From Schaalia odontolytica (GTDB lineage: Bacteria; Actinomycetota; Actinomycetes; Actinomycetales; Actinomycetaceae): a DNA stretch of 64,000 bases. Below, piece by piece: positions 8,117 to 16,220 of this stretch (the stretch's first letter is position 1; every line of letters starts with the position of its first letter). Location of the stretch: the NCBI RefSeq assembly GCF_009730335.1, contig NZ_CP046315.1, positions 806,001 through 870,000 on the forward strand. The letters run 5' to 3'. The notes beneath the pieces were generated by a model that was not told the origin of the DNA, searched no databases, and worked only from the letters and a program-made list of their open reading frames with translations. A program made the position numbers and the translations under genes.

Positions 8117-8975
8117 TGTTCCAGTCCTTTCCTGTTTTCTCTTCGAGCACGGGCCCGAACTCCGGGTCCGCCTGCAAGCGGCGGACCAGGTCGTCGATGA
8201 CGCGCCTCTGGTCGGGCTCGGGGTAGCCGATCTTGGACAGCCGGGCCACCCGCTTCCACAGCAGGTGCCCGGGCCCGCCACTGGGCAGGTCGCGCAGCAA
8301 CGCGAGGGCGGTGGCCCTGTTGCGCTCGAGGACGGCCCACTCGGCCTCCTCAAGCTCCTCGATGACGCGCTCCCTCTCCTCGTCGCCGTAGGCGCCGGGG
8401 TAGCGGCTGCGGTCGAGTGTGGCGAACGTGGTGAGCATGCGGACCACCGCGCGGCGGTCCTCGTCGCTGAACCCCTCAATGAACGGGCTCAGCGAGGCCG
8501 GGATGAGGCCTGAGATCGCCAGCGCCAGGACCATGCGCCGGTCCGTGTGGATGATGGGCAGCGTGGCCGGGTCCTCGACGAGGTCCTCGAGGTGATCGTA
8601 GAAGCGCTCCAGGACGATGGGCAGGGGCGAGAGCGCCTCGCCGGAGCGCACCCTGGCCACGAGCTCATCGATGCGGGCGCGCTGGTGGTGCAGGACCTCG
8701 ATGCGGGCGTCGATCTGCGCCCGCGTGGCGAGCAGATCCGCCTCGACGGCGCTGCGCCCCTGGGCGGGTTCCTCGGGCAGCATCTGGGCGATCTTCGCCA
8801 GGGGGATCCCGGACTCGGCCAGCCACCGTATGCGCAGCAGGCGCGCCAGGTGCTCGATGCCGTAGTCGCGGCGCCCCGCGACGAGTGGGGGCACGGGGAG
8901 CAGGCCCAGGCGGTGGTAGTAGCGCACCGTCCGGGTCGTGGTCCCCGCCAGGTCGGCCATCACTTTCACTCTCAT
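8109..8975 (-). CDS. MerR-family transcriptional regulator with large effector domain
   Basis: A 288-residue protein. The N-terminal winged-helix MerR domain (MRVKVMADLAGTTTRTVRYY, then HRLGLLP and the RIRWLAESGIPLAKIAQML helix) is followed by a coiled-coil helix near residues 80-105 and a 180-residue helical C-terminal domain that presumably senses a ligand. It is the first gene of the operon with the antibiotic-type ABC exporter, so it most likely activates that operon when a drug binds. TTGACA lies at 9008-9013 on this strand, 32 bases before the chosen ATG at 8973-8975. An alternative ATG at 8982-8984 adds three residues. A leaderless or nearly leaderless mRNA is likely. Confidence 0.88.
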   Translation of the reverse strand: MRVKVMADLAGTTTRTVRYYHRLGLLPVPPLVAGRRDYGIEHLARLLRIRWLAESGIPLAKIAQMLPEEPAQGRSAVEADLLATRAQIDARIEVLHHQRARIDELVARVRSGEALSPLPIVLERFYDHLEDLVEDPATLPIIHTDRRMVLALAISGLIPASLSPFIEGFSDEDRRAVVRMLTTFATLDRSRYPGAYGDEERERVIEELEEAEWAVLERNRATALALLRDLPSGGPGHLLWKRVARLSKIGYPEPDQRRVIDDLVRRLQADPEFGPVLEEKTGKDWNIV

Positions 8976-9120
8976 GGGTACCATCGAACACTGTGACGCT
9001 ACGTCGCTGTCAAGGGTGCGAGAGTCGCGGACCATCGTCGCGGACTCGGCGCACTCGCGATCCTCCCTGATCGACGCCGATCGTTCACGGAACGCTCGCG
9101 TGAGTCGCTAGTATGGCGTC

Positions 9121-10428
9121 ATGAAAACCTTGGTGGTCGGAGCAGGGATCTCGGGACTTGCATGCGCTGACGCGCTCGCTCGGAGCGGTCAGGACGTCGA
9201 GGTCTACGAGGCGAGCGCGCGAGCGGGTGGTCGCATTGAAACGGCTACGGTGGCCGGTTGTCGGGTTGAGGTCGGTGCGAACTTTCTGTCCTCGACATAC
9301 CGTGTCATCCCGCGCATGGCCGAGCGCCTCGGCGTCGCGCTCCGCCCGATTCGTGCGCGCGCAGGAATCATCGTCGACTCGCAGGCTGTGACCTACGTCC
9401 CCAACGGATTCGCGATGGTGCGAGCGGGCGTGATGGGCTGGCGCGAAGCCGCCCGGGCGGGATGGCAGCTTGCCCGTCAGTTCCCGCGCCTCGCGAAAGC
9501 CAACCCGGCTGATCCCGCCCACTGGGCAGACATCGACGTGCCCGCCGACGAATGGTGTTCCGCGCGCTTTGGCGAGGCCTTCACCCGCGCGGTCATCGGA
9601 TCCTCGTTTAGGGGCTACTACTTTCAGGATCTTGCCGACACCTCGGCCTGTGCGGCGCTCGCCATGGTCTCCTACGGCGCGCGTCCCTTCGTCACGCTCA
9701 CCGCGGATCCTGGGCTCGAAGCGATCCCTCGGGCACTGGCCTCGGGACTGTCGATCCATTACGAGGCTCCCGTCGCTCGCGTCGAACGCGATGGGACCGG
9801 CGGCGCTTTGGTGCTCGCTAACGGAACTGTGGTCGAGGCGGATCGAATTGTCCTGGCTGTTCCCGGACCCGTGGCCGCTTCGCTCCTCGTGGATCCCTCC
9901 CCGCTTGAAGCTCAGCTCCTATCGACACCCTACAGCTCGGGGCTCCTGGTTGTCCTCGCGTGCCGTCGTCGCCTGAGCGAACGCGAGTTGGGCGGTGCAT
10001 ACGGTTTGCTGGCGTCGCCGAGCCAGGCTGGCCCCATCGCCGCGCTGTGTGTGGCGAGCCGCGCCGGGCACGCGGCGCCGGGCGTAGATGCCGTGACCGT
10101 CATGTTTGATGGGGAGGCTGCGCAGCGCTCGATCTTCATGGGGGAGTCCGACACTGAGGTGACCGCTCGGGCGGTCGCGGTGGTGTGCGAGCTCGCGCCG
10201 ACTGTGGGAGACGCCGTTGATCTGGAAGCGAGCCGCGTCGTCAGGATCCCTCACGCGATGCCGACCTGTCGGGTTGGGCGAGTCAGTCAGGTTCGCCGCT
10301 ATCGCAAGGAGCATACGGGGCCGGTGGTTCTCGCGGGTGATTACTTGGCATTCCCGTGGTCGGATTCGGCGGCGCTGACGGGCCTGTGGGCAGCGAACTG
10401 CGCGAGGGTATCGGGCGAGCGAGACTGA
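9121..10428 (+). CDS. FAD-dependent amine-oxidase/protoporphyrinogen-oxidase-like protein
   Basis: A 435-residue flavoprotein. A Rossmann FAD-binding motif opens the protein (KTLVVGAGISGLACADALAR) and is followed by the ADP-ribose-binding acid (VEVYEAS), the RAGGRIET motif of the amine oxidase/phytoene desaturase superfamily, and a C-terminal FAD motif (GPVVLAGDYLAFPWSDSAAL). The family includes HemY-type protoporphyrinogen oxidases, carotenoid desaturases and monoamine oxidases. I cannot choose among them: no heme or carotenoid gene is adjacent. The ATG at 9121 lies a few bases after TAGTAT (9110-9115), a good -10 match that suggests a very short or absent leader. Confidence 0.82.
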   Translation: MKTLVVGAGISGLACADALARSGQDVEVYEASARAGGRIETATVAGCRVEVGANFLSSTYRVIPRMAERLGVALRPIRARAGIIVDSQAVTYVPNGFAMVRAGVMGWREAARAGWQLARQFPRLAKANPADPAHWADIDVPADEWCSARFGEAFTRAVIGSSFRGYYFQDLADTSACAALAMVSYGARPFVTLTADPGLEAIPRALASGLSIHYEAPVARVERDGTGGALVLANGTVVEADRIVLAVPGPVAASLLVDPSPLEAQLLSTPYSSGLLVVLACRRRLSERELGGAYGLLASPSQAGPIAALCVASRAGHAAPGVDAVTVMFDGEAAQRSIFMGESDTEVTARAVAVVCELAPTVGDAVDLEASRVVRIPHAMPTCRVGRVSQVRRYRKEHTGPVVLAGDYLAFPWSDSAALTGLWAANCARVSGERD

Positions 10429-11173
10429 GGAACATGCGGTTGCGCAGAGTCGAGCGTGCTCGGGTCATCGCGTGTTAGCAAGATCTGTGGGGCGGTAGCG
10501 GTTTGTGGCGCTGGCGATCGTAACTGGCGAAGCTGTCGTGGGCTGCGTAGGGATAGTTTGTCTCGTGCCGTCTGGTGGTCCATTGTCTCGCACCTATGGT
10601 GCCTGAAGAATCCGGCTTCATAGCACACCGTGATATTACCGACGATGAGCGTCGGATAATTCATCATGTTTGTCGATTGAATTTCCCTTTTGGGTCTGAA
10701 TGAAAATATGTTAGACAATTTATGTGATGAGAGTGTAAGTGTACCGAGGTGGAATCGGCGTGTAATTCGTTAGACCTTTCTGTGTCGGATGACTAGCTCT
10801 TTATGGAGTAATGAACATTTCAGTACAAGCTGACAAATGGACCGAGATCGTCCGCAATAAACGCGCTCTTAGCACCGTCCGCGCCACTACTGGCATAGGA
10901 CACTTTTGGACGCGTAAGGTCCGGAATCGCGGGAAATTAATCTGGGACCAAGGTCGGGATTGACCTGGTTCGCTCTCGATACCATTGACCGCACAAAGTT
11001 CAGCGAGTGCTACTGGTAGCCACGCTTCATGATGATTAACGGTGATCAGAATAGTGGCTCGACGTCGACAAATACCTGGATTTTCATTCAATGATGATGA
11101 TGCGAGACATGGTCGCGGGGCGATGTCAACAAATTGATTTCCCAGCCTCTCAATTTCATGAAAGGTGGTCGCA
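10429..11173. other. Relatively AT-rich gap without a convincing gene
   Basis: About 745 bases, visibly richer in A and T than neighbouring DNA from roughly 10600 onward. It contains an imperfect palindrome at 10635-10660 (ATTACCGACG / CGTCGGATAAT), two copies of GTTAGAC (about 10708 and 10769) and a 50-codon open frame at 10811-10963 (MNISVQADKWTEIVRNKRAL...) with only a weak, too-close GGAG. I recognise no protein. The tract ends at the broken MFS/fixC locus, so it may be its old regulatory region or decayed foreign DNA. Confidence 0.5.
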
Positions 11174-11811
11174 GTGCTGAGCATGCTCACCCAGGAGCGC
11201 CACGCGAACGATCTGTCGCGTGGACACCGCTTCATCCTGCTCGTTCTGGTCTCCATCGGCAGCTCCATCATCTACACCCCCGTCTACCTGCAGTACGTCT
11301 TTGAGGACCCGTTGGGTAAGGCGCTGATTGCCTCGAGTACGGATGCCACCTCACGATTGAGGACGGTCCGGCCATGGTGGCGCATGATCTGACCCGCCCG
11401 GGTCTGATGATCATCGGGGATGCCGCGGGCTTCACCCTCAACATGGGCCTGACCATCCGCGGCATGGACCTGGCGGCTGGCTCCGCGCTGGCGGCTGCCG
11501 AAGCCATCGAGAAGGCCTTCCAGACCATGGACTTTGGCCAGCAGTCGATGGACCAGTACCGCGCCCTGCTCGACGAGAGCTTTGTCGGCAAGGACATGGC
11601 GACCTACGCGAAGGCCCCGGCCTTCCTGGAGCGCCCGCGCATGTACAAGGACTACGGCAAGCTCGCCGCCGAGGTGTTCTACGGCATCTTCAACCATGAC
11701 CTGACGCCGAGGCGCCACATCCGCAAGGTCGGTCTCGACGCCCTCAAGGCGTCGGGCCTGAAGCTGACGCAGATCATGGGCGATGTCCTCGCGGGCATCC
11801 GCGCCCTGTGA
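11174..11811 (+). pseudogene. fixC: Deletion scar: MFS-transporter start joined out of frame to the end of fixC
   Basis: A GTG at 11174 (AAAGG 8 bases upstream) opens a protein whose first 50 residues look like the cytoplasmic start and first span of a major-facilitator transporter (RGHRFILLVLVSIGSSIIYT, then PVYLQYVFEDPL). This similarity breaks near 11325-11335. From there a different frame reads EYGCHLTIEDGPAMV, then GLMIIGDAAGFTLNMGLTIR and about 120 more residues matching the C-terminal part of FixC, the flavin subunit of electron-transferring FixABCX complexes, to the stop at 11811. The FAD-binding N-terminus of FixC, and any fixA and fixB, are absent. An internal ATG at 11374 could give a 145-residue FixC tail, which could not bind FAD normally. 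One large deletion explains the structure. Confidence 0.8.
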
Positions 11812-11837
11812 CGAGATTTCTGAAAGGAGGACGAGCA

Positions 11838-12134
11838 ATGGCTCAATTCGTCATCGAGAGTGTCCCCGCCCGCCTGGCTGGGAACACCTACTACCTGGAT
11901 GAGGAAGAATCCCACATCGAGGTCAATCAGGAACTCGCTCGCGCCACTGGCGCTGGCGCTCTCCTCGAGCGCGTCTGCCCCGCGAAGGTGTACTCGGTTG
12001 AGGCCGACGGGACCGTTGGCGTTGAGTATGCGGCGTGCCTTGAGTGTGGCACCTGCTTGGCTGTTGCACCGAAGGGCGTGCTCAAGTGGCACTACCCGCG
12101 CGGTAGTTTCGGCATCATGTTCCGCGAGGGCTGA
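11838..12134 (+). CDS. fixX: FixX-type ferredoxin-like protein
   Basis: A 98-residue protein matching FixX, the small iron-sulfur partner of FixC in electron-bifurcating or quinone-linked FixABCX systems. The four cysteines sit in the FixX pattern: one in VCPAKVY near residue 48 and three in CLECGTC near 67-73, followed by the conserved WHYPRGSFGIMFREG end. AAAGGAGG lies 7 bases before the ATG, so it is well set for translation. It follows the fixC remnant by 26 bases and no complete partner gene exists in this window, so the reading frame is intact but probably without function here. Confidence 0.88.
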   Translation: MAQFVIESVPARLAGNTYYLDEEESHIEVNQELARATGAGALLERVCPAKVYSVEADGTVGVEYAACLECGTCLAVAPKGVLKWHYPRGSFGIMFREG

Positions 12135-12172
12135 TTCAAACCCCACAAGGCGTGGCCGAGAGTTGTGCCTGT

Positions 12173-12211
12173 GGTGAGGCGGTGGGAGCGTGAAGCTCCC
12201 GCCGCCTCACC
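12173..12211. terminator. Hairpin between fixX and the CDF exporter
   Basis: A 17-bp stem, GGTGAGGCGGTGGGAGC (12173-12189) and GCTCCCGCCGCCTCACC (12195-12211), with one G-U pair and the loop GTGAA. On the plus strand GTTTGTG follows. It lies between the convergent fixX and CDF genes and can serve both. Confidence 0.8.
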
Positions 12212-12237
12212 GTTTGTGTATGGAGGTGAAGTGTCGC

Positions 12238-13269
12238 TTAGTGCTCAATGTGCTCGTGTTCGCGGTGTTGCGGGCATTCGAGCTGGAACGTGGAGTGCGC
12301 GATGGGGAAGTGGTGGCACGCGCATTCGCCCAGCTGGTGGACAATTCTGTCCCGGCTTGGCCCGTCGGCGTGTTCCGACACGGTCACGTGCGCCGTGACG
12401 GTCACCAGGTGAGATGAGACGGCAGCGACGTGTAGGTCGTGCACGTTGAGCACGCCGTCGACGTTCAGCATGTGTGCGCGCAGCTCAGTGACGTCCACGT
12501 TCGCTGGCGCCTGCTCCATAAGGATTGCGACAGAGCGGCGCAGGAGGGTGAGTGCGCGCGGTGCCATGAGCGCTGCAATAAGGAGTGAAGCGATCGCGTC
12601 GGCGCGGGTCCACCCGAAGGCCCACTCGGCACCCGCAGCGACGATGACAGCGACCGAACCTAGGGCATCGTTCGCGACTTCCAGGAATGCTGCCTTCATG
12701 TTGAGGTTCGCGTCGCGCCCGCCCGCGAGGATCGCCAGCGACACGACGTTGGAGGCTAAGCCGATGATGCCGACGAGGAGCATCGGTCCGGCCTCGACCT
12801 CGGGCGGAGAAAGTAGTCGCCACGCGCCCTCCCACGCGACGATCGCGCAAATGATCAGCAGCATGCCGGCCTGTAGGGCGGCGGCCAGGACCTCGGAGCG
12901 CGCCCACCCCCACGTGCGCTTGTCGTCCCGTGGGAGCCGTGTCAGGTGCGCGGCGATCAGTGCGATGACGAGGCCGGAGGCGTCCACGACCATGTGCCCG
13001 GCGTCCGCCGCCAGCGACAGGGATCCGGACCAGAAAGCGCCGACCAGCTCGGCGACAACGACGGCACCCGTGACCGTGAGCGCCCACCCGAGGCGCTTGG
13101 TCGAGGCCCCCGCGTGGGAATGATCGTGGGAGTGGCCGCCGTGCCCGCCGCCCTCGGAGTGCGCGTGGTCCTGGGAGTGGGCCACGGCCTCGTCGATGTG
13201 GGACGAGGCGGGGGTCGATTCTTGCGCGTAACCGGCGCTGGGGGAGGGGCTGGGGCGGTTGTTGAGCAT
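12238..13269 (-). CDS. CDF-family cation (zinc-type) efflux protein
   Basis: A 343-residue cation diffusion facilitator. The N-terminus has a histidine-rich metal-binding stretch (HSQDHAHSEGGGHGGHSHDH, residues about 30-50), then six membrane spans with metal-site residues in AADAGHMVVDASGL (span 2) and FLEVANDALGS (span 5). A cytoplasmic ferredoxin-like domain ends in another His/Cys-rich tail (CACHHFPIAHS, CPQHREHEHIEH). It should exchange Zn2+ for protons across the cytoplasmic membrane. I use the ATG at 13267-13269. TATAGT (13276-13281) lies 7 bases before it, which suggests a leaderless mRNA. No metal regulator is adjacent. Confidence 0.9.
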   Translation of the reverse strand: MLNNRPSPSPSAGYAQESTPASSHIDEAVAHSQDHAHSEGGGHGGHSHDHSHAGASTKRLGWALTVTGAVVVAELVGAFWSGSLSLAADAGHMVVDASGLVIALIAAHLTRLPRDDKRTWGWARSEVLAAALQAGMLLIICAIVAWEGAWRLLSPPEVEAGPMLLVGIIGLASNVVSLAILAGGRDANLNMKAAFLEVANDALGSVAVIVAAGAEWAFGWTRADAIASLLIAALMAPRALTLLRRSVAILMEQAPANVDVTELRAHMLNVDGVLNVHDLHVAAVSSHLVTVTAHVTVSEHADGPSRDRIVHQLGECACHHFPIAHSTFQLECPQHREHEHIEH

Positions 13270-13384
13270 GCTCCTACTATACGTTCCGAATGGGCTCCGT
13301 GAGGAGAGGTCCAACCGCTCGGTATGTCATAGATCACTGCCAGGCTGGATGGTCTTGGGACTGGGTGCCCGGGTTCCACTGTGA

Positions 13385-14461
<1,077 letters not shown>

Positions 14462-14491
14462 GGCTACCGCCCTCGTGGCGGTTGGTGGGAA

Positions 14492-14527
14492 GGGCGCGCG
14501 CCCGGCTGATTGGCCGGGCGCGCGCCC
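14492..14527 (+). terminator. Very GC-rich hairpin after mdh
   Basis: A perfect 14-bp stem (GGGCGCGCGCCCGG at 14492-14505, CCGGGCGCGCGCCC at 14514-14527) around the loop CTGATTGG, 30 bases after the mdh stop. A smaller ACCGCC/GGCGGT hairpin lies just before it. There is no U-tract. The DNA beyond is G/T-rich. Confidence 0.75.
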
Positions 14528-14530
14528 GCA

Positions 14531-14640
14531 TGTATGGGGGGGTTGTTGTGGGCTGGCGGGGTTGTTGTGGTGTTGTTGCGGTGTTGTTGTGCGGGTGTAG
14601 TGGGGTCGGGCAGTGTTGTTGCGGGGTTTGTCAGTGAGTG
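14531..14640. repeat. G/T-rich, GTTGTTG-repeat tract
   Basis: The plus strand here is almost only G and T: a run of seven G is followed by repeated GTTGTTG, TGGTGTTGTTG and GGGGTTG blocks. Clustered G-runs give it G-quadruplex potential. A comparable tract, on the opposite strand, lies at 16221-16290, so the two face each other across the repeat-rich segment and the GNAT gene. No coding potential. Confidence 0.7.
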
Positions 14641-14674
14641 TGGCGCGGTCGTGCTGCTTTGGTCGCGCGCGGCA

Positions 14675-14774
14675 GCAATGCACTAGATAGCGAGGCATTG
14701 CACTAGATAGCGCGGCAATGCACTGCATACTTCCCAGTGCAATGCTGCGCTAAGTGGTGCAACGCTACTGAGCA
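14675..14774. repeat. Array A: five 20-bp units, head-to-head around a dyad
   Basis: Exactly 100 bases in five 20-base units. Units 1-3 begin GCAATGCACT or GCATTGCACT (GCAATGCACTAGATAGCGAG at 14675). Units 4 and 5 carry the inverse (CAGTGCAATGCTGCGCTAAG at 14735; TGGTGCAACGCTACTGAGCA at 14755). The change of orientation lies in unit 3. TAGCGCGGCAATGCACT (14708-14724) pairs with AGTGCAATGCTGCGCTA (14736-14752) with two mismatches. It lies beyond the mdh terminator. Confidence 0.85.
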
Positions 14775-14851
14775 ACAAGCCCATGCGCGGCATGGCCTGC
14801 TCCATTGCTGCTCCAACACGATTCCAGCCGAGCTGTGCCGGGCAGCCCTGC

Positions 14852-14943
14852 GCCGGTTAGGGAGCATAGGGCCGGTTAGGGAGTATTACATTAGCTCCGA
14901 GCTGGTGTAATACTCCGCTAATTGGTGTAACACCACTGAGGAC
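14852..14943. repeat. Array B: 19/20-bp units, head-to-head around a dyad
   Basis: Two forward units begin GCCGGTTAGGGAG (14852 and 14871, spacing 19). Two inverse units begin GGTGTAA (14904 and 14924, spacing 20). GAGTATTACA (14881-14890) pairs perfectly with TGTAATACTC (14906-14915). The core sequence differs from arrays A and C, but the construction is the same. The 77 bases between A and B show nothing further that I can name. Confidence 0.8.
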
Positions 14944-15085
14944 CAGGGGCATTGTGGTCTGGTGCTCACCGCGCTTCGGTGAGAAGTGCTGTAACTGGCC
15001 TCTGGCCTTTGGCGTGGTGCGCAGTGTCGGACCTGTTGGCGGGGCTGCGCTGCCCCTGACGTGTATCCGCGCTGTCGCTTGTTGC

Positions 15086-15183
15086 GATCGGGTCGTGCAC
15101 CCGATCAGTGAGCATTGCACCCGCTCTGATCGGGTGCAATGCTCCTTAACGGGTGCAATGCACCTTATCGGGTGTAGCTCCGC
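15086..15183. repeat. Array C: 19-bp units with perfect inverted repeats
   Basis: Direct units CGGGTGCAATGCTCCTTAA (15131), CGGGTGCAATGCACCTTAT (15150) and a partial CGGGTGTAGCTCCGC (15169) repeat every 19 bases. GAGCATTGCACCCG (15110-15123) is the exact inverse of CGGGTGCAATGCTC (15131-15144). GATCGGGT (15086-15093) is the exact inverse of ACCCGATC (15099-15106). The 140 bases between arrays B and C contain no feature I can name. Confidence 0.85.
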
Positions 15184-15189
15184 AAAAGC

Positions 15190-15293
15190 CGCATGCAATT
15201 CCCGCGTTGGAACATCAGGCATTTAATCCGAAACATTGAAATCATGCGGTTTATGAGGTGTCGTTGATCTGTGTTCGCGGGGAATTGCATGCG
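15190..15293. repeat. 104-bp element bounded by near-perfect 17/18-bp inverted repeats
   Basis: CGCATGCAATTCCCGCG (15190-15206) is inverted as CGCGGGGAATTGCATGCG (15276-15293), with a single extra G in the second arm. The 69-base interior is AT-richer and non-coding. The shape is that of a miniature inverted-repeat element or a long cruciform. I see no clear target-site duplication. It abuts array C on the left and precedes the 3' end of the GNAT gene. Confidence 0.65.
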
Positions 15294-15326
15294 AAAGTGT
15301 GGGACGTATCTGCGGCCGATTGGGCG

Positions 15327-15836
15327 TTATGGTCGCGAGCTGCCGTCGCGTGGTTCCTCTTTGATCCAGTCGTAGGCAACGCGCTCCGTGCCGTTGGCCA
15401 CCGTGATCGTTCCGCACTCTTGGAATCCGAAGGATTCGAGCGCGCGTCGCATCGGTATGTTCTCTTCGTGAGTGTCGCATCGTAGATAATCCGCGTGTTC
15501 CGCCGCAAATCTGAAGATCGCCCGCGCAACCCCATGCCCACGCACCGCGGCCACGCGGTGGATGACGTGGTAGTCGGCATTGGAGTGCCAAGCGCCGGCG
15601 ATCTCTGTGTAGGTTTCGTCCGGACCTGGCGTGAAGGTGAAGACGGCGAGAGGTCCATCCTTGTCGGTGATGAGGAAACAGTGCTCGCTCGCGATGTCTG
15701 CCTCCGCATCGATCCGCCCTGGGTAGCAGTCAGGCCACTGGGTTGCGTTCCCATTCTCCCGCATGAACGCGCGAGCGTGCTCATAGGCACCTTCGATGAA
15801 GGCGAGGTCTGAGCGGGACGCGAGTCGAATCTGCAT
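15327..15836 (-). CDS. GNAT-family N-acetyltransferase
   Basis: A 169-residue acetyl-CoA-dependent acetyltransferase. The acetyl-CoA-binding motif A appears as HRVAAVRGHGVARAIFRFA near residue 92-110, preceded by strand beta-4 (LAVFTFTPGPDETY) and followed by the CDTHEENIPMRRALESFGF motif B region with the usual N-x-x-M/A-x-x-L. The acceptor (small molecule or protein) is not predictable. It stands alone between repeat arrays C and D. Its composition is somewhat less GC-rich than the neighbouring housekeeping genes, consistent with but not proving acquisition. Confidence 0.88.
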   Translation of the reverse strand: MQIRLASRSDLAFIEGAYEHARAFMRENGNATQWPDCYPGRIDAEADIASEHCFLITDKDGPLAVFTFTPGPDETYTEIAGAWHSNADYHVIHRVAAVRGHGVARAIFRFAAEHADYLRCDTHEENIPMRRALESFGFQECGTITVANGTERVAYDWIKEEPRDGSSRP

Positions 15837-15953
15837 CCCCCAATGATAGGAGGTGTTCGTGGCCCCTCCGATAGGTGGTGGCCTGGGCCCTATGGGCGGA
15901 GTGGTAACCCGATTGGTAGTAGTGGTGGCAGCGCGCCCAGGCTGTCACCTAAA

Positions 15954-16053
15954 GGGTTAGCGTGCGCATCAAGGGGTTAGCGTGCGTACTAAGGGGTTAA
16001 TGTGCGTATCAAGGGGTTAACGTGCACATAGAGGGGTTAAGGGCGCCACCTAG
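15954..16053. repeat. Array D: five direct 20-bp units
   Basis: Five 20-base units begin GGGTTA: GGGTTAGCGTGCGCATCAAG (15954), GGGTTAGCGTGCGTACTAAG (15974), GGGTTAATGTGCGTATCAAG (15994), GGGTTAACGTGCACATAGAG (16014) and GGGTTAAGGGCGCCACCTAG (16034). A weaker sixth copy follows at 16054. Unlike arrays A-C all units point the same way. It sits in the gap between the GNAT start and purU. The stretch 15837-15953 shows no gene. Confidence 0.9.
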
Positions 16054-16143
16054 CGGGTCGACGTGCCAGCCTTGCGTCGGCGGGTGCGGTTCGAAGCTGG
16101 CCCGGACGCGAGTTAACAGTTATTTGGGAGCAGACTAAGCGTG

Positions 16144-16205
16144 CGTGAAACGCGCGTGAAACCAGCGCGGCCGGCCCTGGCGACCCGTGAAACGCGCGTG
16201 AAACC
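16144..16205. repeat. Duplicated CGTGAAACGCG motif
   Basis: The 20-mer CGTGAAACGCGCGTGAAACC occurs at 16144-16163 and again, identically, at 16186-16205, 42 bases apart. Each copy is itself two near-copies of CGTGAAAC spaced 11 bases, about one helical turn. The position 150-200 bases before purU could make this a protein-binding site. Confidence 0.7.
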
Positions 16206-16220
16206 GTGGTGCCGCCTGTC

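Noticed and set aside
7202-8479. A 425-codon frame beginning far upstream of the ABC ATPase
   Set aside because: Its first ~120 codons overlap the MerR gene in another frame and are Arg/Ser/Pro-rich noise. The ATPase starts at TTG 8116.
10801-11271. A 156-codon frame on the minus strand across the AT-rich gap
   Set aside because: The translation has no family pattern, and its first part is antisense to the recognisable MFS-type start.
11838-12134. FixX as a broken ferredoxin lacking a cysteine
   Set aside because: FixX proteins normally have one Cys in CPA and three in CLECGTC. All four are present, so the gene itself is intact.
12165-12417. Small plus-strand frames over the terminator after fixX
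   Set aside because: They run through a strong hairpin and are antisense to the conserved C-terminus of the CDF exporter.
14675-15183. CRISPR array
   Set aside because: Units are contiguous at 19-20 bases with no spacers of unique sequence, units vary, orientation reverses, and no cas gene is present.
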